DNA from: Lutjanus erythropterus
Lineage: Eukaryota; Chordata; Actinopteri; Lutjaniformes; Lutjanidae
Assembly (NCBI GenBank): GCA_020091685.1
Contig: CM034598.1
Location: 14,827,088-14,891,087, forward strand
Direction: 5' to 3'
Length of the DNA stretch: 64,000 nt
Part shown: positions 1 through 12,563 of the stretch, piece after piece
Layout: every line of letters starts with the position of its first letter
How positions within the stretch are numbered: position 1 is the stretch's first letter
Position numbers and translations under genes: made by a program
Notes under the pieces: model-generated
Database searches by the model: none
What the model saw: the letters and a program-made list of their open reading frames with translations, nothing else
What the model was told of the DNA's origin: nothing

Positions 1-860
1 CTGACTGTCAGGTTCAGTCTCTGTGCCCTTTCACTCTCCAGCAGCAGATGTAGCAGAGCAGATGAAAGGTCAAACAAGGCGCTCTAAGTGTAGCTGTTTG
101 TTCCCCTCATGTGTTTACCCTTGAATTCTGCAGAAGCAGAAGACACAGCTTCATCAACAGAGCCAACATTGTTAATCCATCTCTGCCACTGCTGTTTACT
201 GTTCTGCCTTGTCTCGCTTACGTCACTCTGTCTCAAGAGACCTGATTCAACATTCAACTTTAACTTCACTTGTTAAAGAGAGACCAATTTAGAGGGCTTG
301 TCATTTCAGCACTAACATCCATCCTATTTCTGTCTCCTACTTTGAAAGTTATAGTTTAAAGGGAACCTAGTACGCTTTCCCATATATCCTGTCATACATA
401 CATAATGGTACAGTGTTGGATGTTCATATTAAAGATATAATATGCAAAATTTCCCTAAATTAAAAAAGTCATTCATCATGTATAGCCCACAAGAAGTGTG
501 TGGTGGTGGCTGCATCTGCAGATACTCTGTCCTCTGCCTGTATTTTCTTGTTTTCTTATTATTTTCCTGTGCTCGGGATGCTTTACCAAAACGTCCGTAT
601 TTGACATCCTGGGAATGAGATTCAACTGTGAGATTCATCTTCCTGGTGCATTTATGAACAGCTCGGACGAATCCTATGGACTCTATCACTAAACATGGTC
701 CAAGTTTCAAATAATGAGGTAGGTCTAAACATATGTAAAAGTAATCCCTATGAGCTTAAAATTTTGTTTTGTTTCTTCTACTTTCACAATTTGACATCAG
801 CTTGCCTTTCTTCATAAGTCTTCTGCTCGAGGCACAGCACACATGGTAGAAATCAAGCAG
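1..860. other. Non-genic stretch, nothing recognised
   Basis: Only short open frames with no recognisable domain occur, on both strands. There are no convincing splice-flanked exons, no TIRs and no strong simple repeat. Treated as ordinary intergenic DNA. Confidence 0.5.
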
Positions 861-865
861 TATGG

Positions 866-957
866 TTACATATCACGATTATAGTGACCAAAATTATCAT
901 AGTATCAGTATTATCACAGTATTGTTTCACCTAAGCAATATTACGATTATCAGCATG
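866..957. repeat. AT-rich repeat relic
   Basis: The stretch contains alternating motifs such as TATCACGAT, CAATATTACGATTATC and ATTATCAC. These resemble the edges of the dispersed repeat at 5445-5842, which carries GATATCGTGATATG and TATATCGCCCAGACC. Too short and decayed for a family call. Confidence 0.25.
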
Positions 958-977
958 TAGAGTGCAGGCACTTACGA

Positions 978-1075
978 GGCTTTTCCACTGGCACTTTTGG
1001 CCAGAGTCAAGAGTCAAATCATACCATGCTGTAAGGTGGACCATCTCCAAAATGGGGCCAAAGTGCACTGGACCT
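978..1075. repeat. Short inverted-repeat element, copy 1
   Basis: The left arm CCACTGGCACTTTTGGCC (983-1000) is answered by GGCCAAAGTGCACTGG (1057-1072), a nearly complementary terminal inverted repeat around about 56 bp. The same terminal sequence occurs in the opposite sense at 10868-10889 (AAAGTGCCAATGGAAAAGCC). This suggests a small non-autonomous DNA transposon family. Superfamily not determined. Confidence 0.45.
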
Positions 1076-2439
1076 GCCTCCATGCAGGAGAACACAGAGG
1101 CAGAGGTTTTTAAAACTTCAACTCTCAGTATTTTTGTGGCTTCTAATTGAAGCTTTGTGGTTTGAAGTTTAGTTTCTCTCCTGTATTGCTGCTTGTACTT
1201 GTAGGCTTCTGCTTTATTTTACTGTGTCATGTTTGCTTTCAGCTGGACGGGAGTCATGTTAAGAACTATTGCGAGGAATTCTGTCCAGCTTGTCATAAGT
1301 TACGAGACACACCTTCAAGCAGGTAGTCCTCTTGAATGGGGATTCAAACCACTGCTGTGCCGGGCCAACATGGCGAGACAAACCAAGTCAAGTCAGGGCA
1401 ACACGTGCACGGAAAAGGGGTAGCAGTAAGATAGAACAAAGGATTTTTGTTTAACTGTGACTCAAGCAAAGCTGCTCTAGAAGAGTCCCAAAATAAAAAC
1501 ACATTGGGAATTAATAAATCAAAAATTATCTCTGTGTGAAGTTACAATAAAGTGTAAGGTCTCCATGATGTTAAGTTCCAAGTAGAATGTATGTGGCTAA
1601 TAGCAGGTTGTACAGCTCCAGATACGCCAACAACAGTTTCTCCATGATTGTTTCTTTCGGCACCTCCTATTTCCACAACGCTTGCCCCCTTCAATTTGAT
1701 TGGCCAAGTTAGCCGCTGGAGGTGGCAAGTTACTGTGAGGTGCTGTAAAAACGCTTTAATAGTTGCAATCACTTCTCTCTTCCCGTGGAGTCTATTGCCT
1801 GCACGTCCTCAACTTATTCTACTTTCATAAACCCTGGAGGGTTTGATGTTCTTTGTGTTGTTAATCTCACACTATTTTACCTTTTGTTTCCAGGAGGATT
1901 ATTAGCACTATTCAGCTAACAGTTGTTTACTTTCATCCAGAGATCCAGATGGCTGCGCAGTGGGGGATTAAGATTGCAGGTAGTGATCGCATGCATGTTA
2001 TAACCGAGTTAATACATGTTGGAGAATTGTTTCTGCACACTCTCTGCCTGTACTATATCATGATGGAGCCTTTTGTTCAAAATGAATGATAACATATTGG
2101 TGCCAGATTGGTGACATTCAATACACTGTCTGTAATATTATGTTAGATATCTAGGAAATCAGTGTACGATCACAGTTTGAGAGATGCTTTGCGCGCCTGC
2201 TGTCACAGCCCAACAGGTGTCATGGTGATATCACAGCAGAGGATGTTGTCACACATCATTTAATTCTCATTCACATCAGTTGCTCAGACTACTTTCACAC
2301 ACTGTGCCAGCTGTGTCACTTTGGTTTATGCTTCAAAAGACTCACTCTGACCAAATCTCACACATAAATAAATAACCTGTGAGAATTTAAATGAATAAAA
2401 ACTGTGGTGATGACTGTATGTGGCCTGAGTTGATGAGTT
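1076..2439. other. Non-genic stretch
   Basis: No supported gene. The segment near 1600-1830 has a local open frame on each strand but no recognisable domain and no splice support. Nothing else stands out. Confidence 0.4.
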
Positions 2440-3400
2440 AGGAGGCCCAGTTGACACTTCGCTAAGCCCCATACTCCTCAGTTACTGTTGCGATGCCTGT
2501 CAAGCTTTCCATTGTCACACTGCACAGATGCTGTTTACAGTGGCATATTTAACATTTTGCAATTGGCAGAAATTGTTGAAATCAGGGTTGCCAAGTCTGC
2601 ACTTTTTCTGTAGAATTGGGCTACTTTTGAAGTACTGCCTTGAGATGAATTTTTTGTCCACTGGTTGGGTGGATTTTTTTTTGCATGCAAATTACAATAA
2701 TAATATATGTAAAGACACATCTATATTTGAAATAAAATCATTTATTTATACTACCAAATTGTCTCCAGCTAACTTTTTAATGTTTCTATCTGACAAATTT
2801 TAAAATGAGAACCCTGTGAAACTGTCTTAAATATGTAAAGTTACCTAACAGCTGCTGGTACATGGTATAACATCAATGCTAAAAGATAGAGGCTAGAGCT
2901 AGCTTACATCCTTGCAAACATTGGTTGGATTTTGAAATACAACACGGAGATCAATGTGAGAAAAGGAAGTGCAGGGATTAGATTAGTGTTGCGCACTTTG
3001 AGATGGTCACCCAGCCAGACCAGTCAGACCATGATCGCCTCAGGAAGAGAACATGGATAAGGGCTAAGCTAACCTTACATTTCGTAGAACAAACATTTCA
3101 AAGAACGAGCCAAAGACGTCATTGGCCTGCTCTAATTCTGCACCAACCCACACCCCCCTCCTTTAGACCCCTCACATAATAAACCCCATTTTAACCTCTG
3201 TGAATAAGCCATGAGCCTGCAGGTAATGTTACAGCAGCTAGTACGCTAGTGTTAGTGAGCCGGACATGCTAACATCAGCAGCTTACATTCGTCATGTTTC
3301 CTCTTGTGTTTTAGTTTTTGAAAGACTACAAAAAAAACCACCAACCTCACGAAACATGGAATATTTCTCTTCCTAGAGGCCCATGCACTCTGCTTTAACA
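2440..3400 (+). repeat. Dispersed repeat, copy 1 (partner at 59515-60440)
   Basis: A colinear, diverged copy of the sequence at 59515-60440. Shared landmarks in the same order are TTACTGTTG-GATG-CTGTCAAGC near 2482, TGCTAAAAGA near 2878, GCAGGGATTA near 2973, GAGA-GGTCACCCAG near 3000, AAGCCATGA near 3207 and GTTTTAG-TTTTTGA near 3310. No coding capacity survives. The lack of poly-A tail or clear TIR leaves its class open; it could also be an old segmental duplication. Confidence 0.6.
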
Positions 3401-3565
3401 CGAAATACAAACCTTAACAGACCTAGTTGGCTGCTAATCTATGATGGAACACTTGCCGTTTAGAAGAAGGACTTAGCGAAGGGCAAATTGTTTGCTTTAT
3501 GACTGTTTTTACCTCACTAGCAGTCATAGATATAGTAAGAACATACCAAGAGCATTACCTGAGCT

Positions 3566-4543
3566 CAGTGGTGGACAAAGTACTCAACCCCAGTACTTGA
3601 GTCAAAGTATAGATACTCCTGCTCAAATATTACTCAACTACAAGTGAAAGTTGCTCAGTCAAAATTTTACTTGAGTTAAAGTACTAGAGTACTTGCTTTT
3701 AAAAATACTTAAGTATTCAAAAGTACATTTTCTAATATCAATACATGCTGTATTGTTTTCATGATGCATTTACAGAAGCTTGTAACTCTCTGAAACCATC
3801 TAATGATGCACTGATGCTTGTAGAACCACTCTGTTACACAAAGCCTATAGAAACACCTATAAAAACTTCAGCATAGAAATGCAATCAAAAACAAAACGGA
3901 CAGGTGTTGTTAATTTCTGATATAACTGTATTAAAATCACATCATAAAATTAGATTTATGTTAACTGTAAGGAGTTCAACAAGTCTGTTAAATAACTGAG
4001 ATTTCTTTCTGTCTTCAGAGGCAGTATATATACATGAATTATGTTGTATTTTTCACCCCAATAAAAACAATCCAACTTTAAAAACTACCTGGAATAATTA
4101 ATAATTATAATAACATCTTGAGATTTAATTTTGTCTTTCTCCTGCCATCACTATTACCACTTTTTGTTTGAATGAAAGAGGGAGAGCTTGCTTGTTCTTG
4201 TTAAAGAGAGCGCCTGGATGACGTGTTTCCACTTTTACATCAGTCCCAGTTGAGAGGAGCGACTGTGATTGGTTTCCTTTTGTGAGGAACACAGCATGTG
4301 ACCAACTGCATTTTAGAAAAGAAAAAACAGCAACAGCTGACTTCAAAGCTTAGTTGAAAAGTAACAACAACCTTCCTAGAAATGTAGTGGAGTCAAAAGT
4401 ACAATATTTGTCTTTGAAATGTAGTGGAGTGAAAGTCATAGGTTTCCAAAAAAAAAACAAATACTCAAGTAAAGTACAGATATTCAAAAAATGTACTTAA
4501 GTACAGTACTCAAGTAAATGTACTTCACTACTGTCCACCACTG
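3566..4543. mobile_element. Non-autonomous hAT-type DNA transposon
   Basis: The left end CAGTGGTGGACAAAGTACTC and right end GTCCACCACTG are inverted matches, and the inner ends are rich in GTAC/ACTTGAGTA motifs typical of fish hAT MITEs. Flanks CCTGAGCT and CCTGATGT look like a slightly decayed 8-bp target-site duplication, the hAT signature. The interior shows no transposase frame, so the copy would depend on an enzyme supplied elsewhere. The length, just under 1 kb, suits a MITE or deletion derivative. Confidence 0.8.
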
Positions 4544-5444
4544 CCTGATGTATTCTGAGTTTGAGTTTTGACCCTTTGAGGTTGCTGTAGCTGGTCAGTG
4601 TGGAGTGTTGAAGCCAGAGTAACAGACTGAGTTAACAATGTGAAATCAGCACCTATTAGTTTGTTTCCACAGGAAAAATGTTGAAGTAGTTTGGATGGCC
4701 TACAGAAAATAAAAAAACTCACAGAGCGTTTCCAGTAACAGCAGGACGGCACCATTCTGTTCACTTCTGAAGCAAAAATACATGCCAGTGATTATTTTAA
4801 CTACATAACTACAGTAAAAACACTGATTCTCCAGTTCAGGGAAAGGGTTGCTATGACATAACAATTAAATTAATATGTCACAGCAATCCTTTTGAGCATG
4901 CACTTTCACACACAAGAAGTTGATCAGTACGTCTACTTTTACCAGTCTTTTTTAAATTCTTTTTTATACAAGTATCTGTACTACTTGAGTAAAAGATATA
5001 CTTTTGCCCCGTCTGTGTAGCTGCAGGCATTGTTCCTTCTTTTGTTATGAAAATAGTGAGAACTTGACAGGTTGCACTATTCAGGTTCTCCCTGAATGAC
5101 TATAAGAAGCCACTCTTCCATCTTCAGTTTGGTTGATCTTTCAACCGGATGTTGTGAAATATTGCTCAGCCAGCATTCTTATTAACATGTACTTAGTGCA
5201 CATGTCATGAAGCCTTAAGCAGTGAACAGTGGGTGTTATTTCTTGTAAGAGCCAGTCCTGACCTCCATGAGGCTCAAGGCAAAATTTTGCTGAGGGGCCC
5301 TCATGTAAACCATTTGCCAGACAGTCACACCTGACACCCCAGTGCTCTTACTACAATCCTCCCTCCTTTAAAACAGTTTGCTCCACCTGTTGGTCAAAAA
5401 ACAAGATCTATATAGAACAGAATATGGTACAAAAATCATTATTT
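4544..5444. other. Non-genic stretch with hAT scrap
   Basis: Around 4965-5010 the sequence ACAAGTATCTGTAC and ACTTGAGTAAAAG matches the end of the hAT-type elements in this window, a fragment only. The rest has no gene or other structure that I can support. Confidence 0.4.
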
Positions 5445-5842
5445 ATTGAATGTAATATTGTGAGTAGAATCTAGATATCGTGATATGTCAGAAGTGTTGT
5501 CTTTTCCTGGTTTTACAGGCTGTATTACAGTTAAATGATGTAATTTTGAGAATTTACCAGCCTGTTCCAGCTGATCTATTATTTGCTTTAACTCACTTAG
5601 GCATTTTATCCACATTACTAATGATTATTTATAAAATAATCTCTCATGTTGTGAAAGCACCAATAGTCATCCCTGTATTATTGTTGCAATATAATACAAC
5701 AAACTTATTTTATCCCCTCAGCCACTTCCACCCTTTGAAGTACACAACATACTTACATGATCAATAATTATCAATAATGACCAATATGAAACTTCACTGT
5801 TGTGATAGGTTTTTTTTGGCTATATCGCCCAGACCTACTCTG
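5445..5842. repeat. Dispersed DNA repeat bounded by ATCG-rich ends
   Basis: The block begins with motifs like GATATCGTGATATG and ends with TATATCGCCCAGACCTAC, the look of a common fish repeat whose ends alternate ATATCG. It includes a 95-residue open frame at 5480-5767 with no recognised domain, most likely chance. Superfamily not assigned from sequence alone. Confidence 0.45.
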
Positions 5843-7369
5843 AATGTAAGATCTAAATTATTATTCATAATGTTGTAACCATCCACGGTACACTCACCAC
5901 AAGCTATGAGATTGTGAAATGATGATGTATGCTCCTGTAGAAGCCACAAGTCTGTATTATATCAAATTTGTTTAAAGAATAACATGTTTTATTCACAGTG
6001 TCATGGAGATATACTACACTACCCAGAGTTCTAAAGTGTAGCAGTGTCTGATTGGTTGAGCTGACTGTTACCATGGAAGTGTTTACCACATCTGTGAACC
6101 AGTAATTCCACTAACTGGCTCTCTAGTAAGTTAGCTAGGATTAGCTAAAATTAATCATATAAATAATGCTGTTATACTGCAGTGAATAGAATTAATTTAA
6201 TTCAATTTGTTATACACACACAACACAGACTGTAACATATTACAATATTGTTATTGTGATGCACAGAATATAAAATAAATATATAAGCACACAAGGCACA
6301 CAAGGATATTACAAAGATATGTAATGGAGGCATATTTGACAGCTTAACAATAACATTTATTGTCTGAAATGGCAGCAGGGGACTTTAAACTTTCACCAGT
6401 ATTTGCAATAATTATAAATACCTATAAAAAAAGACAAACAGAACTATATATATATATGCTATAGCTATAGATGTATTATACCTGAATTAAGAAAAATTAT
6501 CGAATATACCTTAAATTCCTCTTATAAAGCTAAAACAAACAAACAAACAAACAAACTAATAATACTCTTTACATTTTTTTCCCCCAACATTAACTGCCAA
6601 CATGCGACCACATACATGAATCCTTCAAGTAGATCTAATGCTGCCTTTCATATAAATATTCAACAATGTGTAGAAAGAATCATGAATAGTTCAGTTGGAA
6701 TAATTTAACATTGATTGTTGCTGAGGGGATTCATTCTGTTTCTTTATTTTACCAGATGGATGCAGTTGAATCAGCATAATTCATAATTAATGGCTCCTTG
6801 CAACAAATGAATCATTACACCCCTATTGATAGTAATTAATTTTATTAATATTTAATGACTGACAAGAAAACGGTCTCACATGGCTTTAAGCAAGAAAGAG
6901 ATGTAAATTTGAAAACAAGTTTTTGTTTAAAGGGTACAACTTGTATTTCATGTAAAGCAGAACTCAACAAAGCAAACAGGGTCAAATTTATAACTGTTTA
7001 GATTAATTACACCTTTGTTTCCAATAACACATCAGGTGCAAACAATTAGCTACTGATTTATTAATGAAAGTATAATCAATATTTCCAAATTTAATGAGTT
7101 TAGGTGGCATTTCATTACATGGTTTCAGATCATTTGTACACCATTTAATCATTTCTGACTATTTTTTTTTTATCACCCAGGTGTTTGTAATTAGGCTGCT
7201 GTCTCTCACTAGTTTATCAAGCTGAAGTAAATTAGCATGTTTGTTTTTACAGCACGACATCTGAAAGGTCAGTTTGGGTAAATAGAGATGTAAAAATTGA
7301 GTTTTTCATTTAAATGAGATTTGATTTTATTTGATTTTTATTAGCTCCTACATAAACAAAAGACACAAC
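5843..7369. other. Non-genic stretch with (CAAA)n tract
   Basis: No gene seen. A short (CAAA)n tract lies at 6533-6556. The rest is very AT-rich unique-looking DNA. Confidence 0.4.
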
Positions 7370-7770
7370 TGGGGTTGCCAAAGCTTCTACCGGGGTTATG
7401 AGGCCTTCTGGATTTTAAAGCTATATGAAACATTTCTACACTAAAATGTCTAGAAGTGCTGAATATATGTATGTTTTAGTTAAGATGCGTACTTACGTCA
7501 TCCCAAATGTTTCCAACAATGTTCGAACCTAGTGAAATCTGCAGTTTATTCAAGGTAACAGAGACTTTCCTGATAGTCATTGAAAGCTAACTGTTAGCTA
7601 CTATAAGTTCCAGAAAAACACGGGATTTGTCAAAGAGTGAGCAAGAAAGTTGGCGCAAGACTGGAGACTAAACATAACATGAATGAAACTTTAATATTAC
7701 CTCGTCCATGAACATGATTCCTGTCTGAGTCATGTCAGATGGATTTTCATCGGCTATGGTGGTTGTTTAA
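7370..7770 (+). repeat. Dispersed repeat, copy 1 (partner at 43650-43915)
   Basis: Colinear with 43650-43915. Shared blocks in order are CATCCCA-ATGTTTCCAACAAT, ACCTAG-GAAATCTG-A-TTTATTC, AGAGTGAG, ATGAAT-AAACTTTAAT, TTACCTC and CTGTC-GA-CATGTCA. No coding potential. Class unknown. Confidence 0.55.
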
Positions 7771-8153
7771 AAGTGAAGAAAACTGAACCATGATTCCATG
7801 CAACAGGGAAGAAGAAAATATATGCATAAACTGTGGGCCTGTATCTTAGTATTTCATTTGATAGAATGAAATAGAAAGTTGAATGAAAATGTTATTTTTA
7901 AGGTTGTTATTTAAGATATTTATTTAAGAACTTAAAGAAAATGTCATGGGATAAAGGCATCGTGAACACCTGAACACAAGCTTTATCCACAGAGCCTTCA
8001 CTCTTTGCTAAACAGCCTTGTCCTCCATCAGAAAAGCAAGCAGGTAAATCAACCAAAGAGCTGACAGAACAATGGCCGAACATCAGGGAGAAGAAAACGA
8101 GGGACTACTCAAAAAAACAGAAGCCTATTAAAGGAGCTAACAATTTGTGTGTC

Positions 8154-8630
8154 CAAAAATCCAGTCCAAATTGTGGGTTGGAGCCACTGACAGTGTACTA
8201 AATAGGTTGAAATCTTACTTAATACACTGTCAATAGTTGAAGCGAGAAACGTTCACACTCTGGAGTTTGTGTTTAGTAGCTGCTTGTCTTGCTGCCTGCC
8301 AGACTCCATTAAAATAATGCCTACACCTACTCCTTCTGAAAGATTATTATTGATTTCTTACAATAAACACACAATTACTTATTCCGTAAACATTTGGCAT
8401 TAATTTGAACTCTAATTGATGTGAAAAAGATATGGGCTGGAATGGAAATTTCAGTGGAGGGCATCAGCTGCAGCTCTGTTGCCTGTGAGTATTTCGATTT
8501 AGCATGATTTCCATTAATGTCTGACGGCCATGTTCATTTCATGATTTATTACAGTAAATATATTACAAAATTCTCTCTTAAGTATGTATGATTGATGTAA
8601 TAAATGCATAATACAGTTCCTAAAAATATC
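8154..8630 (+). repeat. Three-copy dispersed repeat with hairpin, copy 1
   Basis: Matches 41600-42240 in the same sense and 33010-33420 in the opposite sense. Shared blocks include CATTAATTTGAACTCTAATT near 8398 and TTCATGATTTATTACAGTAAATATATTAC near 8537 (split here for length). Inside lies a hairpin with arms TGACAGTGTA (8188-8197) and TACACTGTCA (8223-8232). Noncoding; behaves as a transposed repeat of unknown class. Confidence 0.65.
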
Positions 8631-10689
8631 AGGAAAACTCATCTCTGATGCAATATTTCCAGGAAATAATCTGCTAATAATTAATTGAAATTGTTTTTCA
8701 TTTGTTTTACACAAACTCCCGCTGTTATTATTCTCATTATACTGGCTTCTAATACAATTTATAGACTGCTCTGTACTGTTATTGTTATACTTTGAATATA
8801 ATATGAAAAATCTATAAGATATGTCACTAAGTCAGGGCCAGTTTAGTCAAGGGATCCCTTGAGGAGAAAAGTTGCCTTAATCCAGTAGATAGGAAAAAAT
8901 AAATATTAACAGGATGGAAATAAAATACTGTCTGTCTTTAATATTGTCTGTGATAGTAATCTATGACTTTTTACCTGAAGCAGTGTTTGTACTTGCTGAA
9001 GAAAAGACTGCAGAATAACTTAATTTACTTGTTGTTCTCTTTTATAGCAACAAAAAAACACTGGCTGGCTAAACCTCATTCATTTTGAATTACTACTCAA
9101 ATGAGTAATAGCAAACTGTGAGGCCAGAAAATGAAATATTATGGTAAATAATTTAATATTACTCAATTAAAGACTTTCTCTATCAAAAATAAATCATTGT
9201 GTAATTGGTCACAATGCTACAAGTGTACCAAACAACACAAACAGTTTGATGTGTGGATGTACCAGACTGTATGTGCACCACCAGCCAAGTGTGACAAGCA
9301 AAGTTTCCAGTACTGAGCAGAATTGTGCCCATAATAAGTCCACGGAATAATAAGAGCGTAATAAGTGAAGCATATCTTCTGCCCTATATAGAGAATTTCC
9401 TCTCCCTCTGCACCAAACAAAGCTTCTGAGGCCTGCGGCTAATCACTGCCCTTTACCTGTTGTCATTCATCTAGAGGAGTCAATTGGTCTGCTTCTGCAG
9501 GGTGCAGAGGTAATTACGATTTGGCTATGACTTGCGTTTGGCTCTATTGTTTGACTCTGTGGCACACACGCTGGGATATTGGGGACTTGAAGCTCAAAGC
9601 TCATTCAGGAGAGTTCCACTTTGACTACACCACTCAATGTTCCCCCAGAGAGCTCTGCTGCTAACTAAACAAAGCTCAGTCAAGATGAGTCAAGATCATC
9701 ACGGTGAAAAGAGAGGAAAAAAAGAATACCTGCACCTATTTTTATCTTCTGCTCATTGCTCTTTATTTGTTGAAATACCATTTTCAATGCATCCTAAGAT
9801 GCAGAATATTTTCTCTTCCACTGCTTCTGTTCCATTTATGGGTGATTGAAAAAGTTGCAAAGCAAGAAGAACAATTTCACAATATTGCTGTCTAGATATT
9901 TTTCACAGATCTGCCTCTCTTCAAACTCAGAATTGTATTAATATTTAATCGCATTATAAATTGGATGAGGAATACAATTATGTAAGTAAATACACCTGTC
10001 CCATCAACCAAGAAATTGAGAAAATCCCCCAGCAAGTAGCTTTACTCTCAAGGTGAGATTTGGGAAATGAATGTATAAACTCGGAGAAGATTTGCAGCAC
10101 AGTAATCCACATTTCTATTCATCTAGAGTTCCTCAGTTTGTCAGAGGAACTCTGTGGAGATGGTGCATAGTTACCCCTCAAACTCCTGCTTGTAGTCCTC
10201 CTTTAACATCAGTTATGGACAGTGGGAACAAATGTTAGGACGTAGGACTCAATATGTACAATAAAATAGCCAGATTTTCTATTTCTTATTACCTTTTTTT
10301 TTCTTGCAGAACAACATCTGTATTAATTGATAATTAAGTTGTGTAATATTTTCAACACATCTCCATACCTACACAGCAAAATAGGTTGATTGCCAATTAC
10401 TCCAAAAGCGAGATATATTACCAGTGGAGAGTACCGGCAGTGACAGGCTTACTGGACCTTAACTACATTACGTAAGTTACATGACATAACTCACATGACA
10501 CTACACATGCGGTTTACATTGTAATACGGTCACAGTTTGGTTTAGGCACAGAAACTATTTGGTTAGGCTTAGAAAACAATTGTGGTTGGGCTTACATTAT
10601 GTATGTCATGTTATGAAAGTCACTCAACAAATAACACAGCCGAAGTCACATTCATAATGAAACCAAAAGTGAACCCCTTTCCTATACAC
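8631..10689. other. Non-genic stretch, possibly conserved around 9260-9700
   Basis: No supported exon. The part from about 9260 to 9700 is less AT-rich and free of recognised repeats, which would fit a conserved noncoding element, but conservation cannot be judged from one sequence. Open frames at 9637-9895 overlap in two frames and have no domain. Confidence 0.35.
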
Positions 10690-10889
10690 ATGTGCTGGCT
10701 TGGCTTGACTTGGTTTGCCCAGCATGGCAGGGATTTACATTTCCAGACTTCAGCCCACTCGGAGGTGGGTCGGTCTCACTATGGCCCCACGCCAGAGAGG
10801 TTCCATGTCACCATAAAAGTGGTAATGGAAGCGCAAATCAGCACAGCACAGTTTGACTCTGTGCTGCAAAAAGTGCCAATGGAAAAGCC
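10690..10889 (-). repeat. Short inverted-repeat element, copy 2
   Basis: The right end AAAGTGCCAATGGAAAAGCC (10870-10889) is the reverse complement of the left end of the element at 978-1075. The left end has decayed to TGGCTTGGCTTGACTTGG, reminiscent of fish repeats with GGCTCGACTCG ends. A 105-residue open frame spans it but shows no domain. Confidence 0.4.
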
Positions 10890-10929
10890 CCATAAATGAC
10901 ACAAAAATATTTTAAAATCTCTACACCAG

Positions 10930-11075
10930 TGTCTCTCTCCAGAAATCATGTCCTGGTTACTCAAGATAATCAAAAGATCTTGTTGTGAGCAGTTTCATAT
11001 CAGAACTACATTTGTTCTATGGTAGATTCTCCTAGAACTGCAAGTGTACTTTCTTTCTACCAGAAAGAACAAAGA
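10930..11075 (+). repeat. Fragment of dispersed repeat shared with 16359-16821
   Basis: The order GTGTCTCTCTCCA, CAAGATAATC, AGATCTTGTTGTGAGCAG, TTTCAT, GAACTAC and TACTTTCTTTC parallels 16488-16590. A third related piece lies at 26270-26410. Noncoding fragment of a MITE-like element. Confidence 0.5.
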
Positions 11076-11257
11076 CAAATTGAACACGAACATAATCCTG
11101 AGCAGAGTGGTTGAGTGAAGACAGACTGACTGGGTGGGCGTGATGTACCTGCTGGGCTGTGTCTGAAGTGGATGACCATATAAACATATCCATGACGACT
11201 TGATGCGACTCATCGTTGTCAAAAGTAGGAAAAAAATGTTGGAAATGTTGCATTCAG

Positions 11258-11617
11258 GGGCGGCACAGTGGTGCAGTGGTTAGCACTGTCGCCTCACAGT
11301 AAGAAGGTCCTGAGTTTGAATCCCCCAGCTGGCTCGGGCAGGGCCTTTCTGTGTGGAGTTTACATGTTCTCCCCGTGTCTGCGTGGGTTCTCCCCGGGTT
11401 CTCCAGCTTCCTCCCACAGTCCAAAGACATGCATGCTAGGTTAATTAGTGACTCTAAATTGCCCGTAGGTGTGAGTGGTTGTCTGTCTCTATGTGTCAGC
11501 CCTGCAATGAACTGGTAACTTGTCCAGGTTGTACCCCGCCTCTCGCCTAGTGTCAGCTGGGATAGGCTCAAGCCCCCCGCGACCCTTCAGGAATAAGTGG
11601 TTACAGAAAATGAATGA
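11258..11617 (+). mobile_element. tRNA-type SINE with target-site duplication
   Basis: The 5' part contains an A-box-like GTGCAGTGGTTAGCAC (from 11271) and, about 40 bp on, a B-box-like GTTTGAATCCC (about 11314-11324), the layout of an internal RNA polymerase III promoter. The 3' end is AAGTGGTTACAGAAAATG followed by a short GAAT tail. The flanks ATGTTGCATTCAG (11245-11257) and ATGTCGCATTCAG (11618-11630) are 12/13 identical direct repeats, as expected of LINE-driven insertion. The 105-residue minus-strand frame over it is an artefact often mis-annotated as protein in fish genomes. Confidence 0.75.
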
Positions 11618-12135
11618 ATGTCGCATTCAGAGCAGTCTGAAATTTTAACGTTTTGCCAGGATTACTTCTACATATGTTTACTTCATTATTTATTTGGCTA
11701 CATTTAATATGAACCTCTAAGATTGTAACATTATATATGACAGAAAATAAGGGGAAGCATAATAGGTCCATGTTTAAAAGTTGATGAGAATTTTATTTTG
11801 TAAAGTTAGTATCTATGGCAATTTATGAGTCAAATGACTGATCAACTGTACAACTGTATAAAAAATCCTGACAACACCCTGATGGAGGCAACATAGCTGA
11901 AAATATTTGGTAAATGAAGCATGGTGTGGAGAAGAGTTCTGTGATGTGTTTTAATTTTGATGGACTCAAATTTTCTAATTAACAGTAAATGAACCTGAAC
12001 TGAAGATGCATACAGACTGAGGCATATTTTGACAAGCAGTAAGAGGAGAATTCCACCTGTCTAAGTTGTTACTTTACGGGTCCTCACTGTGTATTTTGCA
12101 CTTAAGATTTGCCAGTGTTACATCAACACGATGTG

Positions 12136-12420
12136 TCAGGCCTTCGCCACAGTCTGCTGAAGAGCCGAGGAGCGACTCCTGGGAAACAGAGCGCTGTGTA
12201 AACTTCCTGTGCAGAGGTACACTTCCTTCCTACCGTCACTGAAGCATGAGGAGGCTCCTGAAAGATGACGGATGGAGGCTATCAGATCTTTTCGTCTAGA
12301 CCGAGTCAGGATCCGTGACTGCCTCTTCATGATGAGCCCATTCTGGCCCACCTTTCCGTCCTCCCTGTAATGAAAGACTGAGGTGGTGTAGCTGTGTCGA
12401 GGCAGGAGGCGGATAATCAA
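12136..12420 (-). other. Unexplained coding-like open frame, 94 codons
   Basis: A minus-strand open frame in a locally GC-richer segment outside the recognised repeats. Its translation is rich in Arg and Ser and has a basic stretch with RILTRSRRKD, but no domain, signal peptide or membrane helix that I recognise. No polyadenylation signal or clear exon partner was found. It could be an isolated exon, a retrocopy scrap, or chance. Not assigned a function. Confidence 0.15.
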
Positions 12421-12516
12421 ATCACACAGGATTACGTGTCACATTTGACCTGTATGGACCTGGTTTCTGTACTCGAACATGTAATTCACAGAGGAGTTTT
12501 TTGTCTGTCTGGCACT

Positions 12517-12517
<1 letters not shown>

Positions 12518-12560
<43 letters not shown>
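12518..12560. repeat. (GT)n microsatellite
   Basis: An uninterrupted GT/TG run of about 21 units, followed by a purine-rich GAGAGAAAAAGAGAG tail. It accounts for the poly-Val/Cys and poly-Thr/His open frames across it. Confidence 0.97.

Positions 12561-12563
<3 letters not shown>

Noticed and set aside
11254..11571. 105-codon minus-strand frame that looks protein-like
   Set aside because: It is the antisense reading of a SINE, a common false prediction in fish genomes.
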